Origin: Rhodopseudomonas sp.
GTDB lineage: Bacteria; Pseudomonadota; Alphaproteobacteria; Rhizobiales; Xanthobacteraceae
Assembly: GCF_013377015.1 (NCBI RefSeq)
Contig: NZ_JACABA010000003.1
Coordinates: forward strand, 219,510 to 283,509
Reading direction: 5' to 3'
Length of the DNA: 64,000 bases
Shown: positions 27,933 to 36,768 of the stretch, piece by piece
Position numbering within the stretch: position 1 is the first letter of the stretch
Layout of the letters: each line of letters opens with the position of its first letter
Made by a program: the position numbers and the translations under genes
The notes under the pieces: model-generated
Database searches by the model: none
Told to the model about the DNA's origin: nothing
What the model saw: only the letters and a program-made list of their open reading frames with translations

Positions 27933-28430
27933 TCAGTTGCCCTTGGCAGCCGCCGAGGCGGCGGTCGCCTGGTTATTCAGGGTCCCGGCTTGTTCGATGG
28001 TGGACTTGAAGTAGCCTTCCGAGTCTCCGAGCGTCACGCGACGCTGGCAGATCGGCATGCAACTGTATGATTCCCGATTGACGCCGCGATAGATCGTCAG
28101 GACCTGATCGGTCGGACCCTCGACCTGAATAATGCGATCAACGACGACCTTTCCGCCTCGATCCATCGCAATCACGTTGGTGGCGCCGTAACCCTTGCCG
28201 GTTACGACGATCATTCCGCCGGGCTGCATGGTCACATCGGCGATCAGCGGATTGCCCACGACAACGGCCGAGATGTGGTCCGGCAGCTTGATCAGTTTGG
28301 CCTGATCGACGTTGACCGCGATGGTGTCTGCAGTTTCCGCCACCGCGGCTGCTGGAAGCAAGACAAGCCCGATCGCGAGCGAGCGGAGCGTAGAGAGTGC
28401 GCGCATGCGGCGCTTCGGCCTGATCGACAT
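27933..28430 (-). CDS. Stand-alone pilus secretin N-terminal domain protein
   Basis: A 165-residue protein with a signal peptide (cleavage near A-V-A-E, about residue 32) and one domain of the T2SS/T3SS pilus N-terminal type: V-N-V-D-Q-A-K-L-I-K-L-P, then V-G-N-P-L-I-A-D-V, G-Y-G-A-T-N-V-I-A-M-D. This is the module that opens CpaC/RcpA secretins, here without the secretin part. GGAG precedes the ATG by six bases. The tail has Y-S-C-M-P-I-C, a possible disulfide. It probably works in the periplasm with CpaC; exact role unknown. Confidence 0.82.
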   Translation of the reverse strand: MSIRPKRRMRALSTLRSLAIGLVLLPAAAVAETADTIAVNVDQAKLIKLPDHISAVVVGNPLIADVTMQPGGMIVVTGKGYGATNVIAMDRGGKVVVDRIIQVEGPTDQVLTIYRGVNRESYSCMPICQRRVTLGDSEGYFKSTIEQAGTLNNQATAASAAAKGN

Positions 28431-28817
28431 ACTTTACTCCGGGGCATTCACAAGCCGGCAAAAGCGATACGCAGCGGCGCCGGCGCCCGACATGGCAAAG
28501 GTGACGTTAATTGATGAAGGAACCGCAAATTTCCAAATCAGCACCTTCGCCACATGTAACGGCTTGCATCCGGAACCGTCCGAGACTGCGCTTCGTCATG
28601 GTATTCACTTGCCGTTTACCGCGGAAAGCATCAATTTGCTGTAATTTAACAGGGCATTTACCGTACTGAAGAAGAGCCGAATGCAGCCATGTTTACGCAA
28701 TCGAATTAACTGCGCTGCAATTTCCCGATCATAGGGTTGCTACCATGGTCGCGGCGCTGAGAACGCCGGAAAGACCAAAATGAGTTCGACAGCCACGTGT
28801 ACACATGGAGTTACCCG
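28431..28817. other. Divergent promoter region between the secretin-domain gene and flp
   Basis: About 390 bases, AT-richer than its surroundings, with no supported gene. It should hold promoters for both the minus-strand TadE group and the plus-strand pilin operon. One CtrA-like motif is noted separately. Confidence 0.55.
28646..28660. promoter_or_regulatory. Possible CtrA box upstream of flp
   Basis: TTAA-N7-TTTA at this position differs by one base from the CtrA consensus TTAA-N7-TTAA. It is about 160 bases upstream of the pilin start. CtrA control of a Flp-type pilin is established in Caulobacter. One near-match in an AT-rich stretch is weak evidence. Confidence 0.25.
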
Positions 28818-28982
28818 ATGAAGAAAATCGTTGCGCGTTTCCTCAAAGATGAATCCGGCGCCACAGCCATTGAATACGGCCTGATCGCCGCCGGCATTTC
28901 GCTGGCGATCATTGTCGCGGTCAACAATCTTGGCGGCACGCTGAACACCAAGTTCACTACGCTCAACACCTCACTTCACTAA
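28818..28982 (+). CDS. flp: Flp/Fap-type major pilin
   Basis: A 54-residue pilin precursor: a short basic leader with F-L-K-D-E-S-G-A-T-A-I-E-Y-G-L-I-A-A-G near residues 8-26, the Flp signature with the conserved Glu-Tyr, then a hydrophobic helix and a short Asn/Thr-rich tail. The prepilin peptidase cuts the leader at the glycine. GGAG lies seven bases before the ATG at 28818. A strong terminator follows directly, so pilin message can be made in excess of the assembly genes. Confidence 0.95.
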   Translation: MKKIVARFLKDESGATAIEYGLIAAGISLAIIVAVNNLGGTLNTKFTTLNTSLH

Positions 28983-29003
28983 GCGGCCGAGCAGGCGATC
29001 ATC

Positions 29004-29032
29004 AAAGGCCTCGGCAAACCGAGGCCTTTTTT
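29004..29032 (+). terminator. Rho-independent terminator after flp
   Basis: AAAGGCCTCGG and CCGAGGCCTTT form a perfect 11-base stem with a CAAA loop, followed by further T residues. It lies about 20 bases after the flp stop. Confidence 0.92.
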
Positions 29033-29074
29033 GATTCCATTCCGACCGATCGATCGAGAGTACTGCGTGCAATC

Positions 29075-29215
29075 ATGAATAGCGTGGCAAACAAAACTTC
29101 CGCGCAGACCGCAGCGCGGCCTGCGATCAGGGATCTCGACGCCAGAAAGGCCGTCTGCGCGGCGCTGACGCTGGCGATTGTCGCGGTCGCAATCCGGATC
29201 GCGATGCTGTGGTGA
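29075..29215 (+). CDS. Possible small membrane protein between flp and cpaA
   Basis: A 46-codon frame from ATG at 29075 to TGA. The predicted peptide has a polar, basic first half (A-I-R-D-L-D-A-R-K-A) and one hydrophobic helix near residues 27-45 (A-A-L-T-L-A-I-V-A-V-A-I-R-I-A-M-L-W). Third codon positions are mostly G or C, as in real genes here. No clear ribosome site is visible and no family is recognised. It lies inside the pilus locus, so a small Tad-associated protein is possible. Confidence 0.35.
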   Translation: MNSVANKTSAQTAARPAIRDLDARKAVCAALTLAIVAVAIRIAMLW

Positions 29216-29357
29216 TCCGCCAGTCTGACCGTTCCGGCCTTCTGTTCGCCTGTCCCGCCAGCCGTTCGACAGACTTTCTGTTTTCCGATTGTTCATTTCT
29301 GCTGGCTAGATTCGCGCAACGCCCGCTTTGTCGCACCGTAGCCGGTTGAGTCCATCC

Positions 29358-29882
29358 ATGATCGCTGACATCCTGCGCCTGATGTTCTTCCCGGCCCTGA
29401 TGGCGTTCGCCGCCGCCAGCGATCTATTCACCATGACCATCTCTAACCGGGTATCGTTGCTACTGGTGGCCGGCTTCCTCGTCCTTGCTCCCCTGAGCGG
29501 GATGGGCTTTGAAGCGTTTCTGTCCCATGTCGGCGCCGGCGTCGCGGTGCTCACCGTAGCCTTCGGCTGCTTTGCGATGGGCTGGGTGGGCGGCGGGGAC
29601 GCCAAGGTCGCGGCAGCCGCCGGACTCTGGTTCGGCTTTGGCCACCTACTCGAATACCTTCTCTATGCATCGCTGTTCGGCGGCGCGCTGACCTTGCTGC
29701 TGCTGCAGTTCAGACAGTGGCCGCTGCCCTATCAGTTCACCGGTCAGACCTGGCTGTTGCGTCTCCACAACAAGGAAACCGGCATCCCCTACGGGATCGC
29801 GCTAGCCATCGGCGCGTTGACGATTTATCCGCAGACCGAATGGATCAGGGCCGTCGATCTCGCGCACTTCGCGCTACCCTGA
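29358..29882 (+). CDS. cpaA: Prepilin peptidase CpaA
   Basis: A 174-residue type IV prepilin peptidase of the short TadV/CpaA class, an inner-membrane aspartic protease with about five hydrophobic helices. The catalytic aspartates are in A-A-S-D-L-F-T-M-T-I-S-N and V-G-G-G-D-A-K-V. It removes the leader from Flp and the TadE-type proteins. The ATG at 29358 gives the natural N-terminus; a TTG ten codons earlier has no support. It opens the cpa/tad operon after the pilin. Confidence 0.92.
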   Translation: MIADILRLMFFPALMAFAAASDLFTMTISNRVSLLLVAGFLVLAPLSGMGFEAFLSHVGAGVAVLTVAFGCFAMGWVGGGDAKVAAAAGLWFGFGHLLEYLLYASLFGGALTLLLLQFRQWPLPYQFTGQTWLLRLHNKETGIPYGIALAIGALTIYPQTEWIRAVDLAHFALP

Positions 29883-30006
29883 TGGCTGAGGGAACTTCTC
29901 ATTAACGCGATTTAGATACGCCTCATTAACCATGCTTTGACGAATAGCTGGTCAACTCCCATCACAGCGACGGGTCCGTCGCCGCGTAATGTGGAAAGTG
30001 AAGCGT

Positions 30007-30798
30007 ATGAATACCGCACGCATTGTCGTCCTGACTATCGCTGTCGGTGCCGGCGGCGTTGCCGCCTATCTGGCCAGCGGCGCCCCGGAGCCCGCTCCCA
30101 CCGCACCGGTCGCACAGCTCCAGACCGTCGACGTTCTGGTCGCGAAGGCCGACATTCCGCTCGGTCAATCGGTCGGGCCTGACGAAGTGCAATGGCAGAG
30201 CTGGCCCGCCTCGAGCACCAGCGCCAGCTTTATTCGCCGCAATGAACGGCCCAACGCGACCACCCAGCTGGTCGGATCGATCGCGCGTTCCCCGTTCGTA
30301 GCCGGCGAACCGATCCGCGAGCAGAAGCTGGTCAAGGCCAACGGCTCGGGATTCATGGCTGCGATCCTTCCAACCGGCATGCGCGCGGTCTCCACCGAGA
30401 TTTCGCCTGAAACCGGCGCCGGCGGCTTCATCCTGCCAAATGATCGGGTCGACGTGATCCTGTCCAAGCGCGAAAAGAACCCGGACCGCGCGGGCTCTGC
30501 CGACATGGTCAATTCGGAAATCATCCTCGGCAACGTGCGGGTTCTGGCAATCGACCAGACCGTCGAGGAGAAGAACGGCCAGAAGGTCGTGGTCGGCAAG
30601 ACCGCAACGCTCGAATTGAAGCCTGAGCAAGCTGAATTCCTGGCGCGGGCGCGCCAGAGCGGCACGTTGTCGCTGGCGCTGCGCAGCCTAGCCGACGCCA
30701 ACGCCGCCGAATCCATAAGCACCGAAACCAGCTCCAAGCGCGACAGCATCAACATTGTCCGCTTCGGCGTTTCGACCACGACGACCACGCAGAAGTGA
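30007..30798 (+). CDS. cpaB: Flp pilus assembly protein CpaB (RcpC)
   Basis: A 263-residue protein with an N-terminal membrane anchor (I-V-V-L-T-I-A-V-G-A-G-G-V-A-A-Y-L) and an SAF domain starting near residue 42 (V-D-V-L-V-A-K-A-D-I-P-L-G-Q), then the RcpC/CpaB domain with G-M-R-A-V-S-T-E-I and I-L-P-N-D-R-V-D-V-I-L. It acts in the periplasm with the CpaC secretin. The start at 30007 follows a GGAAAGTG ribosome site; an ATG-less frame reaches further up but is not conserved-looking. Confidence 0.93.
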   Translation: MNTARIVVLTIAVGAGGVAAYLASGAPEPAPTAPVAQLQTVDVLVAKADIPLGQSVGPDEVQWQSWPASSTSASFIRRNERPNATTQLVGSIARSPFVAGEPIREQKLVKANGSGFMAAILPTGMRAVSTEISPETGAGGFILPNDRVDVILSKREKNPDRAGSADMVNSEIILGNVRVLAIDQTVEEKNGQKVVVGKTATLELKPEQAEFLARARQSGTLSLALRSLADANAAESISTETSSKRDSINIVRFGVSTTTTTQK

Positions 30799-30812
30799 CC
30801 AGAGGACGCGAT

Positions 30813-32264
30813 ATGAGCCGCGCTAACAAGCACCGATTGATGCAGACCCGGATGGGCCGTGCGATGGCGTTCTCGGCCGCCGCGGCGCTGATGCTGGTCC
30901 CTGCCCTGACCCCGGTGTTGGCGAGCGACTACCGCGCGACGCCGCCCGCCAGCGCCAGCGCCGGATCCGGCCTGAACGCGCGCTTTCTCGCGCTCGGGAT
31001 CGGCAAATCCCTGGTGGTCGACCTGCCGCGCGATATCAAGGATGTCCTGGTCGCCGATCCGAAGATCGCCAATGCGGTGGTCCGCTCGGCGCAGCGCGCT
31101 TACATCATCGGTGCCGCCGTCGGCCAGACCAACATCGTCTTCTTCGATTCTAGCGGCCAGCAGATCGCCGCTTACGACATCGCAGTAACCCGGGATCTCA
31201 ACGGCGTCCGCGCCGCGCTGAAGCAGGCGATGCCGAACGCAGATATCCAGATCGAAGGGCTCGGCGAGGGCGTGATGCTGTCGGGTTCGGTTTCCAGCCC
31301 GATCGAAGCCCAGCAGGCGGGCGATCTAGCTGCGCGGCTGACCGGCGACGCCGCAAAGGTGGTCAACAGCATCGTAGTTCGCGGCCGCGATCAGGTGATG
31401 CTGAAAGTCACCGTAGCCGAAGTCCAGCGCGACATCGTCAAGCAGCTAGGCGTCGATCTCAGCGCCAACATGAACTACGGCACCGCGGTGGTGAATTTCA
31501 ATAACAGCAATCCGTTCACCGCATCCGGCAGCCCGCTGGTCGCCGGCAACAGCCTGAAGACCGCGTTCGGCGGGGCGGTGCCGTCGGTGACGGCGACGCT
31601 GCGGGCGATGGAAACCGCCGGCGTGGTGCGAACGCTTGCGGAACCGAACCTGACGGCGATTTCCGGGGAATCCGCGACCTTCCTCGCCGGTGGCGAGTTT
31701 CCGGTCCCCAGCGGCGTGACCTGTACCAACAGCCTCTGCACGCCTTCGGTGACCTTCAAGAAATTCGGCATTCTGCTCAACTTCACCCCTGTGGTGATGT
31801 CCGAAGGCAGGATTAGCCTCAAGGTAATGAGCGAGGTCTCTGAGGTGTCGAGCGACAACTCGATCGTGATCAGCGGCCTTTCTGTTCCCTCGATCAAGAC
31901 CCGTCGGGTCGAAAGCACGCTGGAAATTCCATCGGGCGGCTCGATGGCGATGGCGGGCCTGATCCAGGAACAGACCAAGCAGGCGATCAACGGCTTGCCC
32001 GGAATGTCGCAGTTGCCGGTGTTGGGCACGCTGTTCCGGAGCCGCGATTACATCAATCGCCAGAGCGAATTGATGGTGATGGTGACGCCCTACATCGTCA
32101 GGGCCGTGGCGCAGAAGGACCTCTCACGTCCGGATGACGGATTCGCCGATGCATCGGATCCGCAGGCGGATCTGCTCGGCAATATCAATCGAATCTACGG
32201 GGGCCCGGGCCGCACCGAACCAGCGCAGAAATATCGCGGCACCTACGGCTTCATCACTGACTAG
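30813..32264 (+). CDS. cpaC: Flp pilus outer-membrane secretin CpaC (RcpA)
   Basis: A 483-residue type II/III secretin. Signal peptide (about 1-38), then the pilus N-domain (L-G-I-G-K-S-L-V-V-D-L-P-R-D-I), a BON-like segment and the C-terminal secretin barrel with V-P-S-G, V-T-F-K-K-F-G-I-L-L-N-F-T-P-V-V and L-P-V-L-G-T-L-F-R-S-R-D-Y. It forms the ring through which the pilus leaves the cell. GAGGA precedes the ATG by about seven bases. Confidence 0.95.
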   Translation: MSRANKHRLMQTRMGRAMAFSAAAALMLVPALTPVLASDYRATPPASASAGSGLNARFLALGIGKSLVVDLPRDIKDVLVADPKIANAVVRSAQRAYIIGAAVGQTNIVFFDSSGQQIAAYDIAVTRDLNGVRAALKQAMPNADIQIEGLGEGVMLSGSVSSPIEAQQAGDLAARLTGDAAKVVNSIVVRGRDQVMLKVTVAEVQRDIVKQLGVDLSANMNYGTAVVNFNNSNPFTASGSPLVAGNSLKTAFGGAVPSVTATLRAMETAGVVRTLAEPNLTAISGESATFLAGGEFPVPSGVTCTNSLCTPSVTFKKFGILLNFTPVVMSEGRISLKVMSEVSEVSSDNSIVISGLSVPSIKTRRVESTLEIPSGGSMAMAGLIQEQTKQAINGLPGMSQLPVLGTLFRSRDYINRQSELMVMVTPYIVRAVAQKDLSRPDDGFADASDPQADLLGNINRIYGGPGRTEPAQKYRGTYGFITD

Positions 32265-32283
32265 GCGGGACGAGGACAGGACG

Positions 32284-33006
32284 ATGTTGATCACCAAACC
32301 CGCCACGACGATGCGCGGCCTCCGACTCGGGGCCGCATTGCTCGGTCTTGCCGCGACGCTGGGCGGTTGCACCCATACCAGCGAGGAAGTCGCCGCGAGC
32401 ATTCCGAACGACTATCGGCAGCGTCATCCGATCGCGATTCGGGAGGCCGACCAAACCGTCGTGATCTTCGTCGGCAACGCCCGCGGCGGCCTCAACGCCG
32501 CGCAACGCGCCGACGTCACCTCGCTGGCGCAGAGCTGGCTGCGCGAAGGCACCGGCGCGATTGTTGCCGAGATCCCCGCCCAGACCCCCAACGCCCGCGC
32601 AGCCGCGGATTCCTTCCGGGAAATCCAGGCGCTGATGGCCGCCAACGGCGTGCCGCCGCGCGCCATCACGGTGCGGAACTATCATCCCGCGAGCGAGCGG
32701 CAGTTCGCCGCCATCCGGTTGATCTATCCCAAGATCGCCGCAGTCGCCGGCCCCTGCGGGACCTGGCCGGAAGATCTCGGGCCCTCGATCAAGAACAAGG
32801 GATATTTCGAGAACAAGCCGTACTGGAATTTCGGTTGCGCGAACCAGCGCAACCTAGCGGCGATGGTCGACAACCCGACCGATCTGGTGCAGCCGCGTCC
32901 CGAGACGCCGGCCTACACCGCGCGCCGCTCGACCAACTTCGAAACCTACCGGACCGCCAAGCCCGACACTAGCAAGTCCACCGCAATCAGCGAAGTTGGA
33001 AAATGA
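32284..33006 (+). CDS. cpaD: Pilus assembly lipoprotein CpaD
   Basis: A 240-residue CpaD-family protein. The leader ends in the lipobox A-T-L-G-G-C (Cys near residue 29), so the mature protein is probably an outer-membrane lipoprotein. The CpaD domain shows D-Y-R-Q-R-H-P-I, the segment C-G-x-W-P-E-D-L and F-G-C-A-N-Q-R-N-L-A-A-M. It helps place or stabilise the secretin. AGGA precedes the ATG at 32284. Its stop overlaps the cpaE start by four bases. Confidence 0.93.
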   Translation: MLITKPATTMRGLRLGAALLGLAATLGGCTHTSEEVAASIPNDYRQRHPIAIREADQTVVIFVGNARGGLNAAQRADVTSLAQSWLREGTGAIVAEIPAQTPNARAAADSFREIQALMAANGVPPRAITVRNYHPASERQFAAIRLIYPKIAAVAGPCGTWPEDLGPSIKNKGYFENKPYWNFGCANQRNLAAMVDNPTDLVQPRPETPAYTARRSTNFETYRTAKPDTSKSTAISEVGK

Positions 33007-34268
33007 TCAGCTACGCACGCCAAAATCAGGACGAACCGGCAGCCTCGGCAGCGACCGAGGACGATCATATCGCGCCGGCGCCGCGCGTGTCGGTCCAGGC
33101 ATTTTGCGAGAGCGTGGAGACCGCCGCCGCGGTGCAGTCCGCGGGCGAAGACCGCCGCCTCGGCAAGGCCCATCTGAAGATCCAGATGGGCGGCATGGCG
33201 GCTGCGGTCGAGGCCTATCGGGCGGCTCCGACGCCGAACGTGATCATTCTGGAAACCGATCCACGCACCGACATCCTGGTTGGGTTGGATCAGCTGGCGA
33301 CGGTCTGCGATCCCGGCACCCGCGTCGTCGTGATCGGCAAAGTCAACGACGTCACGCTTTACCGCGAGCTGGTTCGCCGCGGCGTCAGCGATTACGTGAT
33401 CGCGCCGATCACCCCACTCGATGTCGTGCGCTCGATCTGCGGGCTGTTCTCGGCGCCCGAGGCCAAGGCCGTCGGCCGTATCATCGCCATCGTCGGCGCC
33501 AAGGGCGGCGTCGGTGCTTCGACCATCGCCCACAATGTGGCGTGGGCTATCGCGCGCGACCTGGCGCTGGATTCTGTCGTCGCCGATCTCGATCTCGCCT
33601 TCGGCACAGCGGGCCTCGACTACAATCAGGATCCGCCGCAGGGCATCGCCGACGCGGTGTTCTCGCCGGATCGCGTCGACACCGCATTCATTGACCGCCT
33701 GTTGTCGAAATGCACTGATCATCTCAGCTTACTGGCTGCGCCGGCGACGCTGGATCGGGTCTACGATTTCGGCGCCGAAGCCTTCGATTCGATCTTCGAC
33801 ACGCTGCGCACCACGATGCCCTGCATCGTGCTCGACGTTCCGCACCAATGGTCGGGATGGACCAAGCGCGCGCTGATCGGCGCCGACGATATCCTGATCG
33901 TGGCGGCGCCCGATCTCGCCAATCTGCGCAATACCAAGAACCTGTTCGATCTGTTGAAGGCGGCGCGGCCGAACGATCGCGCCCCGCTGTATTGCCTCAA
34001 CCAGGTCGGCGTTCCAAAGCGGCCGGAAATCAACGCCGGCGAATTTGCCAAGGCGATCGAATGTCCGCCGATCGTCAGCATCCCATTCGAACCGCAGATG
34101 TTCGGCCTGGCCGCCAACAACGGCCAAATGATCGCCGAAATCGCGGCCAGCCACCGCACCACCGAACTGTTCCTGCAAATCGCGCAACGGCTGACCGGCC
34201 GCGGCGAGACCAAGAAGCCGAAAAGTTCGTTGCTGTCGCCGTTGTTGAAGAGATTGCGGGCCGGCTAA
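33003..34268 (+). CDS. cpaE: Pilus assembly ATPase-like protein CpaE (TadZ)
   Basis: A 421-residue protein: an N-terminal receiver-like domain (about 28-150) followed by a MinD/ParA-type ATPase with the deviant Walker A G-A-K-G-G-V-G-A-S-T, switch segment A-D-L-D-L-A-F-G-T and V-L-D-V-P-H. CpaE/TadZ proteins place the Tad machine at a cell pole. The ATGA overlap with cpaD indicates coupled translation. The basic C-terminus (L-L-K-R-L-R-A-G) is usual for the family. Confidence 0.95.
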   Translation: MISYARQNQDEPAASAATEDDHIAPAPRVSVQAFCESVETAAAVQSAGEDRRLGKAHLKIQMGGMAAAVEAYRAAPTPNVIILETDPRTDILVGLDQLATVCDPGTRVVVIGKVNDVTLYRELVRRGVSDYVIAPITPLDVVRSICGLFSAPEAKAVGRIIAIVGAKGGVGASTIAHNVAWAIARDLALDSVVADLDLAFGTAGLDYNQDPPQGIADAVFSPDRVDTAFIDRLLSKCTDHLSLLAAPATLDRVYDFGAEAFDSIFDTLRTTMPCIVLDVPHQWSGWTKRALIGADDILIVAAPDLANLRNTKNLFDLLKAARPNDRAPLYCLNQVGVPKRPEINAGEFAKAIECPPIVSIPFEPQMFGLAANNGQMIAEIAASHRTTELFLQIAQRLTGRGETKKPKSSLLSPLLKRLRAG

Positions 34269-34288
34269 GTCCCGGTTGGAGTATCGAC

Positions 34289-35767
34289 GTGTTTGGTAAG
34301 CGTAGCGGATCAGATAACGAGGTCCGAGGCCTCAAGCCCGGAGCCGGAGCGCTGGAATCGTCCTCCAGCGCTGCCGCGATCTCGCGCCCGACCGCAGACG
34401 CGCCGCCCGTGAGCGTCGCCTCGCCCCCGCTGGCGCCGACGCGATCGACACCGGCGGCGGCGGTGGCCGACGCGCGACGGTCCGACACTTATTACCAGGT
34501 CAAGGCGACGATCTTCGGTGCGCTGATCGAGGCGATCGACCTGGCGCAGCTCGCCAAGCTCGATGGCGAATCGGCGCGCGAGGAAATCCGCGACATCGTC
34601 AACGAAATCATCGCCATCAAGAACATCGTGATGTCGATCGCCGAGCAGGAAGAGCTGCTCGATGACATCTGCAACGACGTTCTGGGTTACGGGCCGCTGG
34701 AGCCGCTGCTGTCACGCGACGACATCTCCGACATCATGGTCAACGGCGCCGGTACGGTATTCATCGAAGTCGCCGGCCGGATTCAACGCACCGGAATTCG
34801 CTTTCGCGACAATCAGCAGCTGCTGAACATATGCCAGCGCATCGTCAGCCAGGTCGGCCGCCGGGTCGATGAATCCTCGCCAATCTGCGACGCCCGGCTC
34901 GCCGACGGCAGCCGCGTCAACGCCATCGTGCCGCCGCTGGCGATCGATGGGCCCGCGCTCACCATCCGCAAATTCAAGAAGGACAAGCTGACGCTCGACC
35001 AGCTCGTCAAGTTCGGCGCGATCACGCCGGAAGGCGCGCAGATCCTGCAGATCATCGGACGCTGCCGCGCCAACGTGCTGATCTCCGGCGGCACCGGCTC
35101 GGGCAAGACCACGTTGCTGAACTGCCTGACCAACTATATCGACGACGACGAGCGCATCATCACCTGCGAAGACGCCGCCGAACTGCAATTGCAGCAGCCG
35201 CACGTGGTTCGACTGGAAACCCGGCCTCCGAATATCGAGGGCGAAGGCCAGGTCACGATGCGCGAACTGGTGCGCAACTGCCTGCGTATGCGTCCGGAGC
35301 GGATCATCGTCGGCGAAGTCCGCGGACCGGAAGCGTTCGACCTGTTGCAGGCGATGAACACCGGCCATGACGGGTCGATGGGCACGTTGCACGCCAACAA
35401 TCCGCGCGAGGCGCTGTCACGCTGCGAATCGATGATCACGATGGGTGGTTTTTCGCTGCCGTCGCGCACCATCCGCGAAATGATCTGTGCCTCGATCGAC
35501 GTGGTGATCCAGGCCGCCCGCCTGCGCGACGGTTCGCGCCGGATCACCCACATCACCGAGGTGATGGGCATGGAAGGCGACACCATTATTACCCAGGATC
35601 TGTTCATCTACGACATGATCGGCGAAGACCAGAACGGCAACATCATCGGCCGGCATCGCTCCACCGGCATCGGCCGGCCACGATTTTGGGATCGCGCGCG
35701 CTATTACGGCGAGGAGAAGCGGTTGGCCGCAGCGTTGGACGCCGCCGAAGTCGCGACCGAGGTCTAG
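34289..35767 (+). CDS. cpaF: Pilus secretion ATPase CpaF (TadA)
   Basis: A 492-residue type II/IV secretion ATPase that powers pilus assembly from the cytoplasm. A variable Ser/Pro/Ala-rich N-terminus of about 70 residues precedes the conserved core, in which G-Y-G-P-L-E-P-L-L, Walker [12 protein letters not shown], the Asp box and Walker B region [16 protein letters not shown] and the His box [11 protein letters not shown] can be read. The start is a GTG at 34289 with GGAG seven bases upstream, 20 bases after cpaE. Confidence 0.95.
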   Translation: MFGKRSGSDNEVRGLKPGAGALESSSSAAAISRPTADAPPVSVASPPLAPTRSTPAAAVADARRSDTYYQVKATIFGALIEAIDLAQLAKLDGESAREEIRDIVNEIIAIKNIVMSIAEQEELLDDICNDVLGYGPLEPLLSRDDISDIMVNGAGTVFIEVAGRIQRTGIRFRDNQQLLNICQRIVSQVGRRVDESSPICDARLADGSRVNAIVPPLAIDGPALTIRKFKKDKLTLDQLVKFGAITPEGAQILQIIGRCRANVLISGGTGSGKTTLLNCLTNYIDDDERIITCEDAAELQLQQPHVVRLETRPPNIEGEGQVTMRELVRNCLRMRPERIIVGEVRGPEAFDLLQAMNTGHDGSMGTLHANNPREALSRCESMITMGGFSLPSRTIREMICASIDVVIQAARLRDGSRRITHITEVMGMEGDTIITQDLFIYDMIGEDQNGNIIGRHRSTGIGRPRFWDRARYYGEEKRLAAALDAAEVATEV

Positions 35768-35778
35768 GGAGCGATCGG

Positions 35779-36759
35779 ATGCAGACGAATTTGCAGTTGC
35801 TCTCGCTCGGTTTTCTTGCGGCCACGGCCGTCGGTGGCGTGGCCTGGGTGTTTCTCTATCCATCGATGTCCGGCGAAAGGAAGTCCGAACAACGCCGCGC
35901 GTCGATCGCCAGGCCAGAGCCGGCGGCGCGTCAAGTCGACAAGTCGCAACGCTCGCGCCGCGAGCAGGTCGAGGGCACGCTGAAGGAAGTCGAGGCGCGA
36001 CATCAGAAGCAGAAGAACGTCGCGTTGAGCGTCCGGCTTGCGCAGGCCGGCCTGAACTGGACGACCAAGAAGTTCATGATCGTCTCCGGCGCGCTCGGCG
36101 CCGTGTTCTTCGCGGCCGGGCTTGTTTTCGGCGGCGGCCTGATCGCCGCCCTCGGCCTGGCCTTTGCAGCTGGCTTCGGTCTGCCCCGCTGGGCTCTGAG
36201 CTTCTTGAAAAAACGCAGGGAAAAGCAATTTCTGAAGGCGCTGCCCGACGCCGTGGACGTCATCGTTCGCGGCATCAAGGCCGGATTGCCGCTGTTCGAA
36301 TCGCTGAAGGTGGTCGCCGCGGATGCGCCGGAGCCGCTGAAGAGCGAGTTCAACGCGATTATCGAAACCCAGGCGATCGGCATTCCGCTCGGCGACGCCT
36401 GCGTGCGGCTATACGACCGCATGCCGGTGCCGGAAGCCAACTTTTTCGGCATCGTGATCGCCATTCAGCAGAAGTCCGGCGGCAATCTGTCGGAGGCCCT
36501 GGGCAATCTGTCCAAGGTGCTGCGCGATCGCAAAAAGATGGCGGAGAAGATCCAGGCTATGTCGATGGAAGCAAAGGCATCCGCCGGCATCATCGGATCG
36601 CTGCCGCCGATCGTGATGCTGCTAATTTACCTGTCGACCCCCGATTACATCTCGTTGCTGTGGACTCATCCGACCGGCCAGCTGATGTTGGCCGGCTGCG
36701 TGCTGTGGATGTCCGCCGGCATCTTCGTGATGAAGAAGATGATCAACTTCGACTTCTGA
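35779..36759 (+). CDS. tadB: Tad inner-membrane platform protein TadB
   Basis: A 326-residue GspF-like platform protein with an N-terminal hydrophobic helix (about 7-27), a charged linker, a double helix near 100-135 and two C-terminal helices. The T2SSF domain reads A-L-P-D-A-V-D-V-I-V-R-G-I-K-A-G-L-P and Q-Q-K-S-G-G-N-L-S-E-A-L-G-N-L. GGGAG precedes the ATG, which lies 11 bases after the cpaF stop. Confidence 0.93.
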   Translation: MQTNLQLLSLGFLAATAVGGVAWVFLYPSMSGERKSEQRRASIARPEPAARQVDKSQRSRREQVEGTLKEVEARHQKQKNVALSVRLAQAGLNWTTKKFMIVSGALGAVFFAAGLVFGGGLIAALGLAFAAGFGLPRWALSFLKKRREKQFLKALPDAVDVIVRGIKAGLPLFESLKVVAADAPEPLKSEFNAIIETQAIGIPLGDACVRLYDRMPVPEANFFGIVIAIQQKSGGNLSEALGNLSKVLRDRKKMAEKIQAMSMEAKASAGIIGSLPPIVMLLIYLSTPDYISLLWTHPTGQLMLAGCVLWMSAGIFVMKKMINFDF

Positions 36760-36768
36760 TGGTGCTGC

